DNA of 40,422 bases from Pseudonocardia sp. (GCA_025869365.1 JAOZVV010000118.1:1-40422); one strand, 5' to 3'; positions 1-7,805 are shown, counted from the first letter of the stretch. The notes: generated from the sequence alone by a model not told the origin. A program made the numbers and translations.

Positions 1-815
1 GCGGCCGCCCACCGTTCACCAGGCTGACCAACCTCCCTGGACATCACACCTAGGCGGCCTAGGTACTGGGAGCCGACGCCACCAAGGTCCAGGAAGGCTG
101 TGAGGACATCTGCCCCCACCGTCTTCAGGCCGTCGAAGAGGTCCGTGGTCCCTTGGAGGAGGGAGTTGACGTTCTTGATCGCGGAGGGTTCAAGGAGTGC
201 CTTCCCGGCCAGGGAAACGACCTGCCCCATCTGGAGGGCGACGCCCGACAGCTCGGTCTTGAGGAGCGGGAGGTACGTGGCTCCGAGCTGACGGGTGACG
301 TCTGCGAACCCATAGAAGAAGTCGTCCTGGACGGACCGTTGCATGTCGCGGAAGGCGGGCTGAAGATCCCGCATCGCGATGGCTGTCTCCCGGGCCGCGG
401 GAGCGAGCTTGCCGATGGCCTCCGCGAACTTCGCGGGATCCTCCATCTCCTTCAGTGCGTCCCCGAAACCGGCCGTCGCAAGCTTCAGGGTCCCCATCGC
501 CGCGCCACCGGCCAGAGCCGCGGCGGGGAGAGCCAGAAGGGTCCCGGAGAGACCGACCAGGGCCGACCCGAGACCAGCCACTGCGCTCGATGCGTTCGCC
601 AGGGTCCCGACGGCGAGAAGCCCCTTGGTGGCCCCGGTAAAGAACGAGCCGATGTTCTTCTCGAAGCCCTTGGTGTCCGCTTCGACCTTGACCTTGACGG
701 TCTTGTCTCGAAGTGACTCCACCGCCCGACGTGCCGAAGCAACACCGGCCCTCGTGTTGTCTTCCGCCCGGACGTCGACGTAGGCGGATGCGATCCTGAA
801 GCCTTCACCCGCCAC
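1..815 (-). CDS. Phage tail tape measure protein, N-terminal part
   Basis: The frame is open from a GTG at 815 to the window edge (271 codons, no stop), so the gene is truncated by the window. The start MAGEGFRIASAYVDVRAE is followed by alternating charged and Gly/Ala-rich helical stretches, including hydrophobic segments near residues 55-105, as in tape measure proteins, which set tail length and fill the tube lumen. GTG at 815 overlaps the end of the upstream chaperone frame by 11 nt. Position directly after the G/GT pair is the canonical siphophage order. Identity rests on position and composition, since these proteins diverge fast. Confidence 0.85.
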   Translation of the reverse strand, partial: MAGEGFRIASAYVDVRAEDNTRAGVASARRAVESLRDKTVKVKVEADTKGFEKNIGSFFTGATKGLLAVGTLANASSAVAGLGSALVGLSGTLLALPAAALAGGAAMGTLKLATAGFGDALKEMEDPAKFAEAIGKLAPAARETAIAMRDLQPAFRDMQRSVQDDFFYGFADVTRQLGATYLPLLKTELSGVALQMGQVVSLAGKALLEPSAIKNVNSLLQGTTDLFDGLKTVGADVLTAFLDLGGVGSQYLGRLGVMSREVGQPGERWAA

Positions 816-1403
816 TACGAGCCACCTCGAACAATCCCGGATTGTTAACCATCAGTTGCGCGACGCTCTTGCTTTCCTGCTGAGCCCCGACCGGCTGTGG
901 AAGGACCTCGCGAACCACCTCTTGCCGGTCCTCCAGAAGGCGCTGCTGCATCACTCCGCCATAAGCGAAGATCCGCGTTGCCCAGGAGAAGAAGCGCGCA
1001 GCAGGCATCGAATAGATGTCCTCCACACGGTGGAATCGTGAGAAGTCGCTCTCCAGGTCTTCTAGGTGTTCTAGGACCCAGAAGAGTTCGCCGGTGCGGG
1101 CTCGGATTTTCCCGAGGTGTCCATTGCGCCGAGCATCTTCTTCGTGACGACGTCAATCACCGCAGCCAGATCCTCGGGCGTGAGGCCCTCATAGTTGGTC
1201 AGCCCGTCATAACCGGCCGAACCCAAGACCGTCTCAAGTACATCGGCGATTGCCATATCGACCCCATAAAGCCGGGCCGACTTGAAGTACTTCAGGGCGA
1301 GACCGACCGAGACGGTCTTGGGCACCGTGTACTCGACGCCGTCGATCGAGAAGAGAGGCTCGCGCTCCTCATTCCCACCAGGCTTCGAATCGAGGACGAT
1401 CAC
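805..1403 (-). CDS. Tail assembly chaperone GT, made by -1 frameshift
   Basis: The first 99 codons are those of G (1071-1403). A -1 slip at the G GGA AAA heptamer (1107-1113) moves ribosomes into a frame open to 805, giving about 199 residues. The T part reads GELFWVLEHLEDLESDFSRF then YSMPAARFFSWATRIFAYGG, typical of the C-terminal half of siphophage tail chaperones. Such fusions help wrap tail tube and tape measure during assembly and are absent from the mature virion. The T frame also has an internal GTG (1026), but the continuity of the chaperone-like sequence upstream of it argues for frameshifting rather than a separate gene. Confidence 0.85.
1071..1403 (-). CDS. Tail assembly chaperone G
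   Basis: A 110-residue acidic protein (MIVLDSKPGG...) in the position and size range of lambda gpG-like chaperones, between the tail tube gene and the tape measure gene. Its start overlaps the tail tube stop by 4 nt (1400-1403). The C-terminal tail (SEPAPANSSGS) is low-complexity, as expected for the zero-frame extension after the slippery site. It acts in the cytoplasm during tail assembly. Identification comes from position plus the frameshift signal. Confidence 0.85.
   Translation of the reverse strand: MIVLDSKPGGNEEREPLFSIDGVEYTVPKTVSVGLALKYFKSARLYGVDMAIADVLETVLGSAGYDGLTNYEGLTPEDLAAVIDVVTKKMLGAMDTSGKSEPAPANSSGS
1107..1113 (-). other. Programmed -1 frameshift heptamer GGGAAAA
   Basis: In the zero frame of G the codons are TCG GGA AAA TCC, which gives the X XXY YYZ pattern G GGA AAA. 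Slipping back one base opens the T frame through to 805. The heptamer has the same class as the lambda GGGAAAG site. The 3' stem or pseudoknot was not modelled. Confidence 0.85.
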
Positions 1404-1975
1404 GGGGTCTCCTCCACGGCGACCTCATCGCTGATCCGGAAAGCCGGGATCGAGCTGGACACAAAGTGTGCCGAGAAGGTCGCTGTAAAGACCGTCTGTG
1501 CGTCCTTCTTGTAGGCGAACTCGACGTTGTTCGTGGACAGCGCACGTCGCACCACGATCCGACGCTTCAAGGAGCTGGGCGAGAACCCATCGAAGATCAG
1601 CGCGGAGTACGTGGGCTGCGTAGCCGAGGTGTCGTTCGGAGGGACGATCGCCTTGTAGCCGGTACCGGCGGAGATCGTGCCCTGGTTCAGGCAGAACGCC
1701 AGGTTCTCCAGGGTCGGCTCGGCCATATTCGTCGCGATCGTCATGTCCCGCTTCGAGATGCGACGACCCGGCACGTCGACCACCTGATCGACCTGAAGCT
1801 CCGAGTACTCCTGGTTGATCGTCAGCGTGACCCCGTCCATGGTTCCGCCCACGTCGGTCCAGGCCGGACCGGAAGGAGCGGTGGCGAGGGCCGTGTCCAG
1901 AGGCTCAGTAGCCCCGACTGCACCCCGGTAGAGCGTGCCCGGGCCCTGAGTCAGATTTGCAACATCGACGCCCAT
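1400..1975 (-). CDS. Major tail protein (tail tube)
   Basis: A 191-residue protein, MGVDVANLTQGPGTLYRGAVG, with the N-terminal pattern of actinophage tail tube subunits (short lead, then beta-rich body with WTDVGGTMDGVTLTINQEYSEL). It polymerises into the tail tube through which DNA passes. ATG at 1975 follows a 50-residue gene closely and its stop overlaps chaperone G, consistent with the conserved order tube, G/GT, tape measure. No Ig-like C-terminal extension is seen. Confidence 0.88.
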   Translation of the reverse strand: MGVDVANLTQGPGTLYRGAVGATEPLDTALATAPSGPAWTDVGGTMDGVTLTINQEYSELQVDQVVDVPGRRISKRDMTIATNMAEPTLENLAFCLNQGTISAGTGYKAIVPPNDTSATQPTYSALIFDGFSPSSLKRRIVVRRALSTNNVEFAYKKDAQTVFTATFSAHFVSSSIPAFRISDEVAVEETP

Positions 1976-1978
1976 GGG

Positions 1979-2131
1979 TCAGTTCTCCTTCTTCTCGCCG
2001 GCCTTGGCAGGCGCCTTCTTGGCCTCGCCGAGCTTCTCCACCGGGAAACCGAGACGACGGAGCGAATCGGCCTCCTGCTCGGTGAGGTCGTGCTCCTTGT
2101 CGGGCTCGATATTCAGTCGGTACTTCGGCAC
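1979..2131 (-). CDS. Small charged protein of 50 residues upstream of tail tube
   Basis: GTG at 2131 is preceded by a GAGGAAG ribosome site. The product (VPKYRLNIEPDKEHDLTEQE...) is highly charged and ends in a Lys/Ala-rich tail (KKAPAKAGEKKEN). It stops 3 bases before the tail tube ATG, so it is embedded in the tail operon. Family not recognised; short Lys/Ala-tailed proteins are common beside tail or head genes in actinophages. Too short for most gene callers, but RBS and spacing support it. Confidence 0.7.
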   Translation of the reverse strand: MPKYRLNIEPDKEHDLTEQEADSLRRLGFPVEKLGEAKKAPAKAGEKKEN

Positions 2132-2142
2132 TACTTCCTCCT

Positions 2143-2226
2143 TCAGGGGAGCGTCCGGCGGCTCAGGACAAGCCCCAGAAGCAATTGGATGGCGATGACG
2201 AGAAGCAAGATCTCGGTGAGATTCAC
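2143..2226 (-). CDS. 27-residue single-span membrane peptide
   Basis: GTG at 2226 overlaps the stop of the upstream gene as GTGA. The product is VNLTEILLLVIAIQLLLGLV followed by LSRRTLP, a single hydrophobic helix with an Arg-rich C-terminus (N-out/C-in by the positive-inside rule). It ends 11 bases before the next start, so the tail operon spacing is kept. Function unknown; a holin-like or regulatory membrane peptide is possible, but a pinholin would usually lie in a lysis cassette. It could be an incidental ORF. Confidence 0.5.
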   Translation of the reverse strand: MNLTEILLLVIAIQLLLGLVLSRRTLP

Positions 2227-2444
2227 CGGAAGTCCTCTCTTCGGAGTGGGAAGCTGACCGAGGACAGATCGGGGTGGTGCTCGATCGGCAAGGTCTGATC
2301 CGGAGGGATGTCCTGCGGTAGCTCCCGAACCGGACACCCGGGGAACAAGAACTCCATCTCGGCTCGGTTGTCGTGCACGAGGATTCGGCCGCCGTACGTG
2401 AGGAAGTCCTGGCTGTTCTTGCCGAAGAGGCCGTAGCGCTTCAT
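2223..2444 (-). CDS. Small protein of the head-tail region, unknown function
   Basis: A 73-residue protein beginning MKRYGLFGKNSQDFLTYGGR. ATG at 2444 overlaps the stop of the tail terminator gene as ATGA, which decides this start over an in-frame upstream option at 2456. The C-terminal half is Pro- and charge-rich (PCREL/PDQTLPIEHHPD-like). It is translationally coupled on both sides. No family recognised; position suggests a minor head-tail or tail accessory protein. Confidence 0.7.
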   Translation of the reverse strand: MKRYGLFGKNSQDFLTYGGRILVHDNRAEMEFLFPGCPVRELPQDIPPDQTLPIEHHPDLSSVSFPLRREDFR

Positions 2445-2887
2445 GCGGCCACCCACGAGATCGTGGCGTCGAACCGAACCTGCGCATATCCCGACTCAGA
2501 GCCCGGGATCTTCTGCGGCTCCGAAAGCGGATAGCCGGTATGGATCTGAGCCGGCCGGTAGTCGAGCCCTCCGAAGGTCACTCGAACCGGGAACAGGTCC
2601 GGGTTGTAGAAGCCCGAGAAGACGCGCTCCGCGAGGGCTTGAGCCTGTCCCCACGGGGTCTTCTGCGAGTTTGGAGACACGGCCCACGCGCTGATCTGAA
2701 GCACAGGAGCACGCATGGGGACGTGCACACCCGGACTCCCGCCCACGGTGAAGACCTGGACGAAGCCGGTGTCCTTCCACGCGTTCAGGTCTGCCGGGAC
2801 CGTGGTGGCGACCTTCGTGCTCGGGACTCCGGGCACGGTCTTCAGCCACGCGATTATCGCCATCTCGGCGTTGGGTAGGTGCGCCAT
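2441..2887 (-). CDS. Tail terminator / tail completion protein
   Basis: A 148-residue protein (MAHLPNAEMAIIAWLKTVPG) whose start resembles actinophage tail terminators, with a short N-terminal helix and a beta-rich body (ISAWAVSPNSQKTPWGQAQA). Tail terminators cap the tube at the head-proximal end. It lies after the HK97 gp10-like gene and before the tail tube, the usual place. Its ATG shares an A with the upstream stop (TAATG). Assigned from position and pattern. Confidence 0.7.
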   Translation of the reverse strand: MAHLPNAEMAIIAWLKTVPGVPSTKVATTVPADLNAWKDTGFVQVFTVGGSPGVHVPMRAPVLQISAWAVSPNSQKTPWGQAQALAERVFSGFYNPDLFPVRVTFGGLDYRPAQIHTGYPLSEPQKIPGSESGYAQVRFDATISWVAA

Positions 2888-3168
2888 TAGACGCCCCGCG
2901 TTCGGTACAAAGCGGGGCGGAGGAAGGGCTGAGCGTCCATCTTGGAGGTGCCCAGCTCGATGAAGGCCGCGTAATCCGTGCGGGCCTCGATAGTGATCGT
3001 GTCCCCGCCATCGCTGGTCACCACGATGCTGCTGCGAAGTTCACCAGTCTCGACCGGCGCGAGACGACGCGCGTCTTCAGCTACCTGGTCGGCGATATCT
3101 TCGACATGGCCCGACGCGGACTTCTTAATCAGCCCGGAAGCGGCGGTGTTAGGGACATAACGAGCCAT
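2887..3168 (-). CDS. HK97 gp10-like neck / head-tail joining protein
   Basis: ATG at 3168 is preceded by AAGGAGG, which is better than an in-frame start at 3204. The 93-residue product has the gp10-family pattern: N-terminal helix (HVEDIADQVAEDARRLAPV), then ETGELRSSI, then YAAFIELGTSKMDAQPFLRP. The motif TGxLRxSI...FIExGT...QPFLRPA is characteristic. These proteins join or complete the head-tail interface. It sits between the stopper and terminator genes. Confidence 0.85.
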   Translation of the reverse strand: MARYVPNTAASGLIKKSASGHVEDIADQVAEDARRLAPVETGELRSSIVVTSDGGDTITIEARTDYAAFIELGTSKMDAQPFLRPALYRTRGV

Positions 3169-3213
3169 CTCCGCCTCCTTTACGTCGGCGCAGGGGACCA
3201 GCACATTGAGCTT

Positions 3214-3555
3214 TTACAGCTCTGCGCCGATCCTCTTCGTGGTCAATCGAGTGGACGTGGCCATGACGAGTGCTTGGGGAGCAGACACGCCATTGACCTG
3301 ATAGATCGCACCGGTGCAGTCGTCCTTGAGGCGATCGCCCTCGGTGATGTCGAACTTTCTGGGGACCCGCACCGTGAACTGCTCGATCAATTCGTTGCGG
3401 AGTTCAGGGGTAGCGAAACGGACTTGGCCGTCTTCTACGACTGCCGCCGGGACATTGCTGTACAGGACGGTTCGGTTGTCGTCCGTCTCGTCGCCGTATT
3501 CATTCGTCGACCCGGAGGCCCGGTACACCGTGACGGTGGTGGTCGGAAGCATCAC
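3214..3555 (-). CDS. Head-tail stopper / head completion protein
   Basis: A 113-residue protein starting MMLPTTTVTVYRASGSTNEYGDE, matching head completion proteins that begin with a beta strand reading TVxVYR and a D/E-rich loop. The body (VRVPRKFDITEGDRLKDD...YQVNGV) fits a small beta-barrel stopper that holds DNA in the filled capsid. The GTG at 3555 overlaps the connector stop as GTGA; ATG at 3552 is an equal alternative. GGAGG lies about 9 bases upstream. Confidence 0.75.
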   Translation of the reverse strand: MMLPTTTVTVYRASGSTNEYGDETDDNRTVLYSNVPAAVVEDGQVRFATPELRNELIEQFTVRVPRKFDITEGDRLKDDCTGAIYQVNGVSAPQALVMATSTRLTTKRIGAEL

Positions 3556-4004
3556 GGGACCGGCCTCCAGTCGCGGTTACCGACCTCGTCCTTCAGCCAC
3601 TTGTCCGAGTACTCCTCGACGCTTATGGATCTGGGCCGCGCGACCTTTACGGAGCGGGACCGGTTCCAGGAGAGCTGGGTGACACAGCGCTTGGTGAGCG
3701 GCGAGATGAGGAGTGCGTCGGTATCCGGCTCTCCCGCATTCGAGGCGAGCGAGAAACTCGTCCCGTCCTGTGAGAAGGACTGGATGCCCATGCGCCCGAA
3801 GACCTCGGGCTGGTTGACGATGAAGCCCGTCTGGTAGGCGACGGCCATCTTCAGCAGGCGAAGGTCCCGGTTCGAGATGTTCTCGGTGAGGGGCCCCACG
3901 CCGCTGAAAAGCTCAACGACACCCTGCGCCTGCGCCACCTGATCCGGAGAAGAGGTGACGCCGGTGTAGATGAAGACGTCGTTGACCGTCGCCCAGGTGG
4001 TCAT
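3552..4004 (-). CDS. Head-tail connector (adaptor) protein
   Basis: A 150-residue protein starting MTTWATVNDVFIYTGVTSS. Alpha-helical adaptors of the gp6/gp15 type begin with this WATxxDVxxxTG-like pattern, followed by helices (LRLLKMAVAYQTGFIVNQPEV). They bind beneath the portal and start the neck. It is coupled to the stopper gene by a GTGA overlap and follows the 129-residue gene by 2 bases. Assigned from pattern and gene order. Confidence 0.75.
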   Translation of the reverse strand: MTTWATVNDVFIYTGVTSSPDQVAQAQGVVELFSGVGPLTENISNRDLRLLKMAVAYQTGFIVNQPEVFGRMGIQSFSQDGTSFSLASNAGEPDTDALLISPLTKRCVTQLSWNRSRSVKVARPRSISVEEYSDKWLKDEVGNRDWRPVP

Positions 4005-4006
4005 GA

Positions 4007-4396
4007 CTACTCGGCCGCCCGCTTCACGCCCGGCTTGTCAGCAGACTGAGCGGTAGAGCCCTCTACCGGCTTCACTAGGACGACCGGGACCGCCCACGTG
4101 ACGACCTTGTGGAGACCGTCCGTGTGGTCCTTGACCGACTCCATGTGCGCGTCGCCGGTCGGCCGGTAGCCCAGGTTCAGCGCCTCCTGGACCACCGCGG
4201 TCGTGCAGTCCGTGGCCTCGTATCCGGCAGGGCCAGGCAGGACGATGAACTCGCGCCGAACCACCTCGGCCTGCTCGTTGTTCTCAAGCTTGAGGCTCGG
4301 GTCGTCCTCGGGGTCGTACAGCGTGCCCTGGACCTTCTCCGGGCCCGTGACTTCCGAGGTGGACTCGGACTTCTTGACCTTCTTCGGTGCAGCCAT
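4007..4396 (-). CDS. Capsid-proximal structural or assembly protein, unknown
   Basis: A 129-residue protein with a Lys-rich start (MAAPKKVKKSESTSEVTGPE), an acidic central segment and a short hydrophobic segment near residues 98-106 (WAVPVVLVKP). ATG at 4396 has GAGGAG upstream. It lies between major capsid and connector, where actinophages often encode a small capsid accessory or head-tail protein with a Lys/Ala-rich end. No family recognised. Confidence 0.75.
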   Translation of the reverse strand: MAAPKKVKKSESTSEVTGPEKVQGTLYDPEDDPSLKLENNEQAEVVRREFIVLPGPAGYEATDCTTAVVQEALNLGYRPTGDAHMESVKDHTDGLHKVVTWAVPVVLVKPVEGSTAQSADKPGVKRAAE

Positions 4397-4474
4397 GTGG
4401 AAGCTCCTCGTGGGTGGGACCCGGCCGGTCGAGTGCTGGGGTCACGTGGACCAGCCGGGCCCAGCTCGCTGAGA

Positions 4475-5407
4475 TCAGGAAGCGGTAATCTCGATGGCCG
4501 CCCATGCGTTCTCGTTGGCCACGGCGAAACCCCGACGAGTGCGGACCTTCAGGAGCGCCTCGTCCGTGAGGAAGGCCGCGCCGCTGTCGGCACCGGCAAG
4601 GACGTACTCAGGACCAGAGCGGTCGCCCTTGATCAGGTAGGACGTGTTGCCCACGAAAAGCAGCGGGTTGCCGGTCGGGCTGTCCGTCGCGGTGGCGTGG
4701 GTCTTGGCCCCGAGGGACCAGACGACCGGGATGCCGAACAGGGCGTCCACGGTGTCGTTCTGCACCGACTGGTTCTCGGTGAAGATCGGGCGGCCGTCCG
4801 AACCGACGAGGCCGCGCATCAGAGCGCGGAAGGCCGGGTGCGCAATGACGGCGAGGTCGCTGTCCGCCCAGAAGGCGCCGGTCTCGATGGTCCCGACGAC
4901 GGTCGAGAGGTCGGTGTAGGTGAGTGCACCGGCCGTCTTGATGATGTTCGCGTCAGCCGTGTAGCCAACCGCCGAGTTCGAGGTCGAGAGGGCCTTGTAG
5001 AGCGAGGTGAACGGGATCGTGGTGCCGTTCTCCGCGGCGGTCACACCCAGGCACGCGTTGTCGAAGCCGATCGCGTAGGACCGGGCCCAGTCGAGCTGCT
5101 TGGTCTGGATGATGTTGACCAGGGAGGCGGTGTCCTTGAGGTCCTCGTCCGCGACGCGCATGACCTTGCCGAGCTTGCGGGCGGTGAGGAGCACCTCGTC
5201 GTTCGTGCTCGCGTCCTCGGTGTAGGCAACGCCCTTGCCGACCGCACCGGCGAAGGACATCCCGCCCGAGCGAGGAACGTGCTTGGTGTCGGTACCCATG
5301 GGCTCGACGCGGGGGAGACGCTCCATCGCGGAGGTCGCAGTAATCTTGGTGATTACCGGACCGCCGTACTCCTCCGGGATCCAGCTCTCGAAAGTCTGAC
5401 GGGCCAT
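4475..5407 (-). CDS. Major capsid protein, HK97 fold
   Basis: The 310-residue product begins MARQTFESWIPEEYGG and continues with the HK97-type pattern: N-arm, MERLPRVEPMGTDTKHVPR, the spine-helix region around ARKLGKVMRVADEDLKD, and A-domain segments FTENQSVQNDTVDALFGIPV and LLFVGNTSYLIKGDRSGPEY. ATG at 5407 was chosen because AAGGAG lies 9 bases upstream; starts at 5452 or 5413 are less well placed. There is no long N-terminal delta domain, which fits the separate scaffold gene upstream. It forms the icosahedral shell. Confidence 0.93.
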   Translation of the reverse strand: MARQTFESWIPEEYGGPVITKITATSAMERLPRVEPMGTDTKHVPRSGGMSFAGAVGKGVAYTEDASTNDEVLLTARKLGKVMRVADEDLKDTASLVNIIQTKQLDWARSYAIGFDNACLGVTAAENGTTIPFTSLYKALSTSNSAVGYTADANIIKTAGALTYTDLSTVVGTIETGAFWADSDLAVIAHPAFRALMRGLVGSDGRPIFTENQSVQNDTVDALFGIPVVWSLGAKTHATATDSPTGNPLLFVGNTSYLIKGDRSGPEYVLAGADSGAAFLTDEALLKVRTRRGFAVANENAWAAIEITAS

Positions 5408-5578
5408 GCCCATGTACTCCTTGTGATGAAAACGCAGACGGTTCGGGTTCAACCGGCTGGGCTTCCATCACGGGCACCCACCGCAGCAGATAGGCGTCAC
5501 GCCACTTCTGCTCACCTGGATAGTAGCTTAAGAATGACCGAGTGGATCCAGGCAAGTACTTCTCGAAAGTCTTACCAC
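5408..5578 (-). promoter_or_regulatory. 171-bp leader upstream of the capsid gene
   Basis: A gap unusually long for this operon, and more AT-rich than the flanking genes. It contains one TAAGACTTT motif (5566-5574, minus) just after the stop of the repeat protein. A separate promoter or mRNA processing site raising capsid expression is plausible, but no clear -35/-10 pair was found. An open frame runs through it on the minus strand without a convincing start. Confidence 0.4.
5566..5574 (-). promoter_or_regulatory. TAAGACTTT motif, copy 1
   Basis: Lies 5 bases after the repeat-protein stop, in the leader of the capsid gene, same strand as transcription. Confidence 0.35.
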
Positions 5579-7297
5579 CTACTCGACTCGCACCGCACCG
5601 GCCACTACTCCGCGGCGGACTGAAGTCGGACCTGTGAAAATACTTTCTCGGCTACTCGCAGACGTGGCTAGTGCACGCTGGTCTACGAAGGGTCGCCCGG
5701 CAAGAACACGAGCTGGCTCGTCGCCGACTGCTGTTACGCGCTTTGTGCCCGAGAGGGCGAGACCGCCTACTGCGGCGCCGGTCTTGATATAGACAGTGAC
5801 CGCAGTCAACAGCTTTGAGCCAGAAAGCGACCCACCAGCGGTGAATGAACCCGTCTTCAGGTAGGTGGTCGCCGAGGTGATGGTCTTACTGCCGGTGATC
5901 GCCCCTGCTGCAGCGACCGCGCCTGCACGCACGATCTGGCCGGTGCTCTCGACGACCAGGGTCCCCGTCATGGCGGTGGTGACAGCGACCGAGCCGGACT
6001 TGATGTAGACCGCCGCGGAGGTGAGGGTCTTCGTCCCGGCCAGGGCTGTCCCCGATGCGAAGGACCCAGACTCCACAAAGGTCGTGGCGGACGTGATCTG
6101 CCGAGTGCCGGTGAGTGCCCCTGCCCCGGCAATAGCCCCCGAACCGGAGTGCTCGGTCCCGCCGTTCACCCCTGCGACGCCGATGACTACACCAGCCGCA
6201 GCTACCGATCCCGACTTCGTGACGACTGCGGCGCCAGCGACCGACTCAGTTCCGGTCAGGGCCCCGACACCCGCGACAGACCCGGCCTTCGTCACCGTCG
6301 TGGCGGACTGGACGCTCGTCGATCCCGTGAGTGCGCCGAGCCCGGCAACCGACCCCAGGCGTTGGTAGGCCCGCGCCTTCGACCCCGCGAGGACGGAGCC
6401 ACCTGCCGTCGCACCGGTCTTCGTATAGGTCGTCGCGGGGGAGACCGTCTTGATGCCCTTGGTCGCACCGGAGGCCGCTACCGAGCCGCTCTTCGTCCAC
6501 GTGGTGGCCCCGGTAACCGTCTTGCCCCCGGTAAGAGCACTAGCCCCCGCGAACGAGCCGGCCTTGGTTCGGACCGTGGCGGACGTGACGGCCCTGCTGC
6601 CGGTGAGCGCACCGGAGGGAGCTATGGACCCGGACTTCGTGTAGGTCGTCCCGACCGCGGCCATCTTGAGGCCGATGGAGCCCACACGTCCCGCAGAGCC
6701 ACTGTTGGTGATGGTGGCGATGCGATCCCCGGTGGCCCCGGTAGAGCGCGCCTCGAACGCCATCAGGACGTTGTTGAAGATCTCCACCCGCTGCGCCACG
6801 AGGGTCATCTCTGTGGGCTTGGTCCACGTGTCCGTGGGTGGGGAGGCGAATCGCTGGAGTGACCACAGGCCGATCCAGAACACGTTGTTCTCGGGGATGG
6901 TGCGACCGGGCAGTGTCTGCGAGGTGGAGTTCGCAGTTGTCGCCCAGGACACCGTCAGCGCCAGGGGAGTCGTGGTGTCGACGCCCCGGAACGAGCCCAT
7001 GACGAGGGCGTTGTTTCCGGTCGAGCTGGTCGTGATCGCATAGCTGGACGGCTCAGATCCACCCGCAACCTTGTAGGAGAGCCGGACCTTGGGCGAGGTG
7101 GCGTCCGCGCCCTGCGAGACCTGCTCGTCCCACTGCGTCCACCCGGACAGGACAGTGGCCGGGGACGGCTTGTCGTAGGACCACGACTGGAAGACCACAA
7201 GCAGGTCGCCCGCGGTCACGCCCGTGGGCTTTGCCATCGACACAGAGGCGACACCATCCCCGCCACCTGATGTCGCACCTACAAAGCTGATCGCCAC
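5579..7297 (-). CDS. Virion fibre/decoration-like protein with 13 tandem 24-residue repeats
   Basis: 572 residues from GTG at 7297. Residues 1-216 form a beta-rich domain (MAISFVGATSGGGDGVASVS, then GVTAGDLLVVFQSW) of a type common at the start of phage fibre and minor virion proteins. Residues 217-524 are 13 tandem repeats of about 24 residues, consensus TTxTKxGSxAxxGALxGxxxVTSA; two central units are 22 long. Residues 525-572 are a basic tail. Location between scaffold and capsid suggests a head fibre or capsid decoration protein rather than a tail fibre. Function not established. The upstream ribosome site is weak. Confidence 0.75.
   Translation of the reverse strand: MAISFVGATSGGGDGVASVSMAKPTGVTAGDLLVVFQSWSYDKPSPATVLSGWTQWDEQVSQGADATSPKVRLSYKVAGGSEPSSYAITTSSTGNNALVMGSFRGVDTTTPLALTVSWATTANSTSQTLPGRTIPENNVFWIGLWSLQRFASPPTDTWTKPTEMTLVAQRVEIFNNVLMAFEARSTGATGDRIATITNSGSAGRVGSIGLKMAAVGTTYTKSGSIAPSGALTGSRAVTSATVRTKAGSFAGASALTGGKTVTGATTWTKSGSVAASGATKGIKTVSPATTYTKTGATAGGSVLAGSKARAYQRLGSVAGLGALTGSTSVQSATTVTKAGSVAGVGALTGTESVAGAAVVTKSGSVAAAGVVIGVAGVNGGTEHSGSGAIAGAGALTGTRQITSATTFVESGSFASGTALAGTKTLTSAAVYIKSGSVAVTTAMTGTLVVESTGQIVRAGAVAAAGAITGSKTITSATTYLKTGSFTAGGSLSGSKLLTAVTVYIKTGAAVGGLALSGTKRVTAVGDEPARVLAGRPFVDQRALATSASSRESIFTGPTSVRRGVVAGAVRVE
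5726..6649 (-). repeat. Tandem 72-bp coding repeat array, 13 units
   Basis: The array encodes the 24-residue repeats of the fibre-like protein. Units are diverged at DNA level and are recognised mainly in protein. Units 4 and 5 are each two codons short; the rest keep exact length. Conserved positions are a Lys (often TK or IK), GS or GA at positions 7-8, a small-residue run, and G near position 17. Confidence 0.85.
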
Positions 7298-7340
7298 TCG
7301 GCTACACCACTTCCGTCGCCGGGCTAGGTCTTGCTTCGGG

Positions 7341-7796
7341 TCACCCGGTCAGGAAGAAGGTCGGCGTCACCTTGATGATGTCGCCGATAGCCATGGTCGC
7401 GACGCCGGTCGAGTCATCGAAGTTCGAGTAGCCCAGAGCCACACCGCCGCTGCTCAGGGTCGTGGCGATGAAGAACCCGTTGATCTGGGTCGCGTAGCTC
7501 GCCGTCGCAGCAGGGAAGCTCACCTGCGGTCCGACACTGCCCCGACCGGACTGCGACCATCCGCTCTGGCCTCCGATCGTGCCCCAGGACGCGGAGCTGA
7601 TGGACTGGCGTGCGTAGCCCGTGTAACCCGCTTCCGTCACACCCGTCGCGGTCGACAGGACGGCCGACGCAGTGGGAGTCGTCGAAGCCGTCGCACCCGT
7701 GAACAGGCCCACGTACAGCGTGCTCGGGGGAGTTCCGGCCTTCAGCACGAGGTTGACGATGTAGTCCAGGCCCTCATTCGGGATGATCTCTGCCAT
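7341..7796 (-). CDS. Virion structural protein, predicted head fibre/decoration family
   Basis: A 151-residue protein starting MAEIIPNEGLDYIVNLVLKA, followed by PPSTLYVGLFTG, GYTGYARQSI and an all-beta Ser/Thr/Gly-rich body ending TFFLTG. The NxGLxxLLNxxL...YVGLFT arrangement recurs in small phage virion proteins encoded near the capsid gene. ATG at 7796 has AGGAGA upstream, and the gene follows the previous stop by 9 bases. Role as capsid decoration is inferred from position. Confidence 0.65.
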   Translation of the reverse strand: MAEIIPNEGLDYIVNLVLKAGTPPSTLYVGLFTGATASTTPTASAVLSTATGVTEAGYTGYARQSISSASWGTIGGQSGWSQSGRGSVGPQVSFPAATASYATQINGFFIATTLSSGGVALGYSNFDDSTGVATMAIGDIIKVTPTFFLTG

Positions 7797-7805
7797 TGCT
7801 CTCTC

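Noticed and set aside
1-62. NotI-like GCGGCCGC at the first bases and CCTAGG pair near 50-62
   Set aside because: The tape measure frame continues through both without disruption, so they need no special explanation, though the first could mark a cloning or contig edge.
5408-5555. Open minus-strand frame of about 50 codons upstream of the capsid gene
   Set aside because: No ribosome site or convincing start; it begins only at TTG and runs into the capsid gene in another frame.
5726-6649. CRISPR array or phase-variable repeat
   Set aside because: The repeats are in frame, diverged at DNA level, contiguous without spacers, and best explained as protein repeats.
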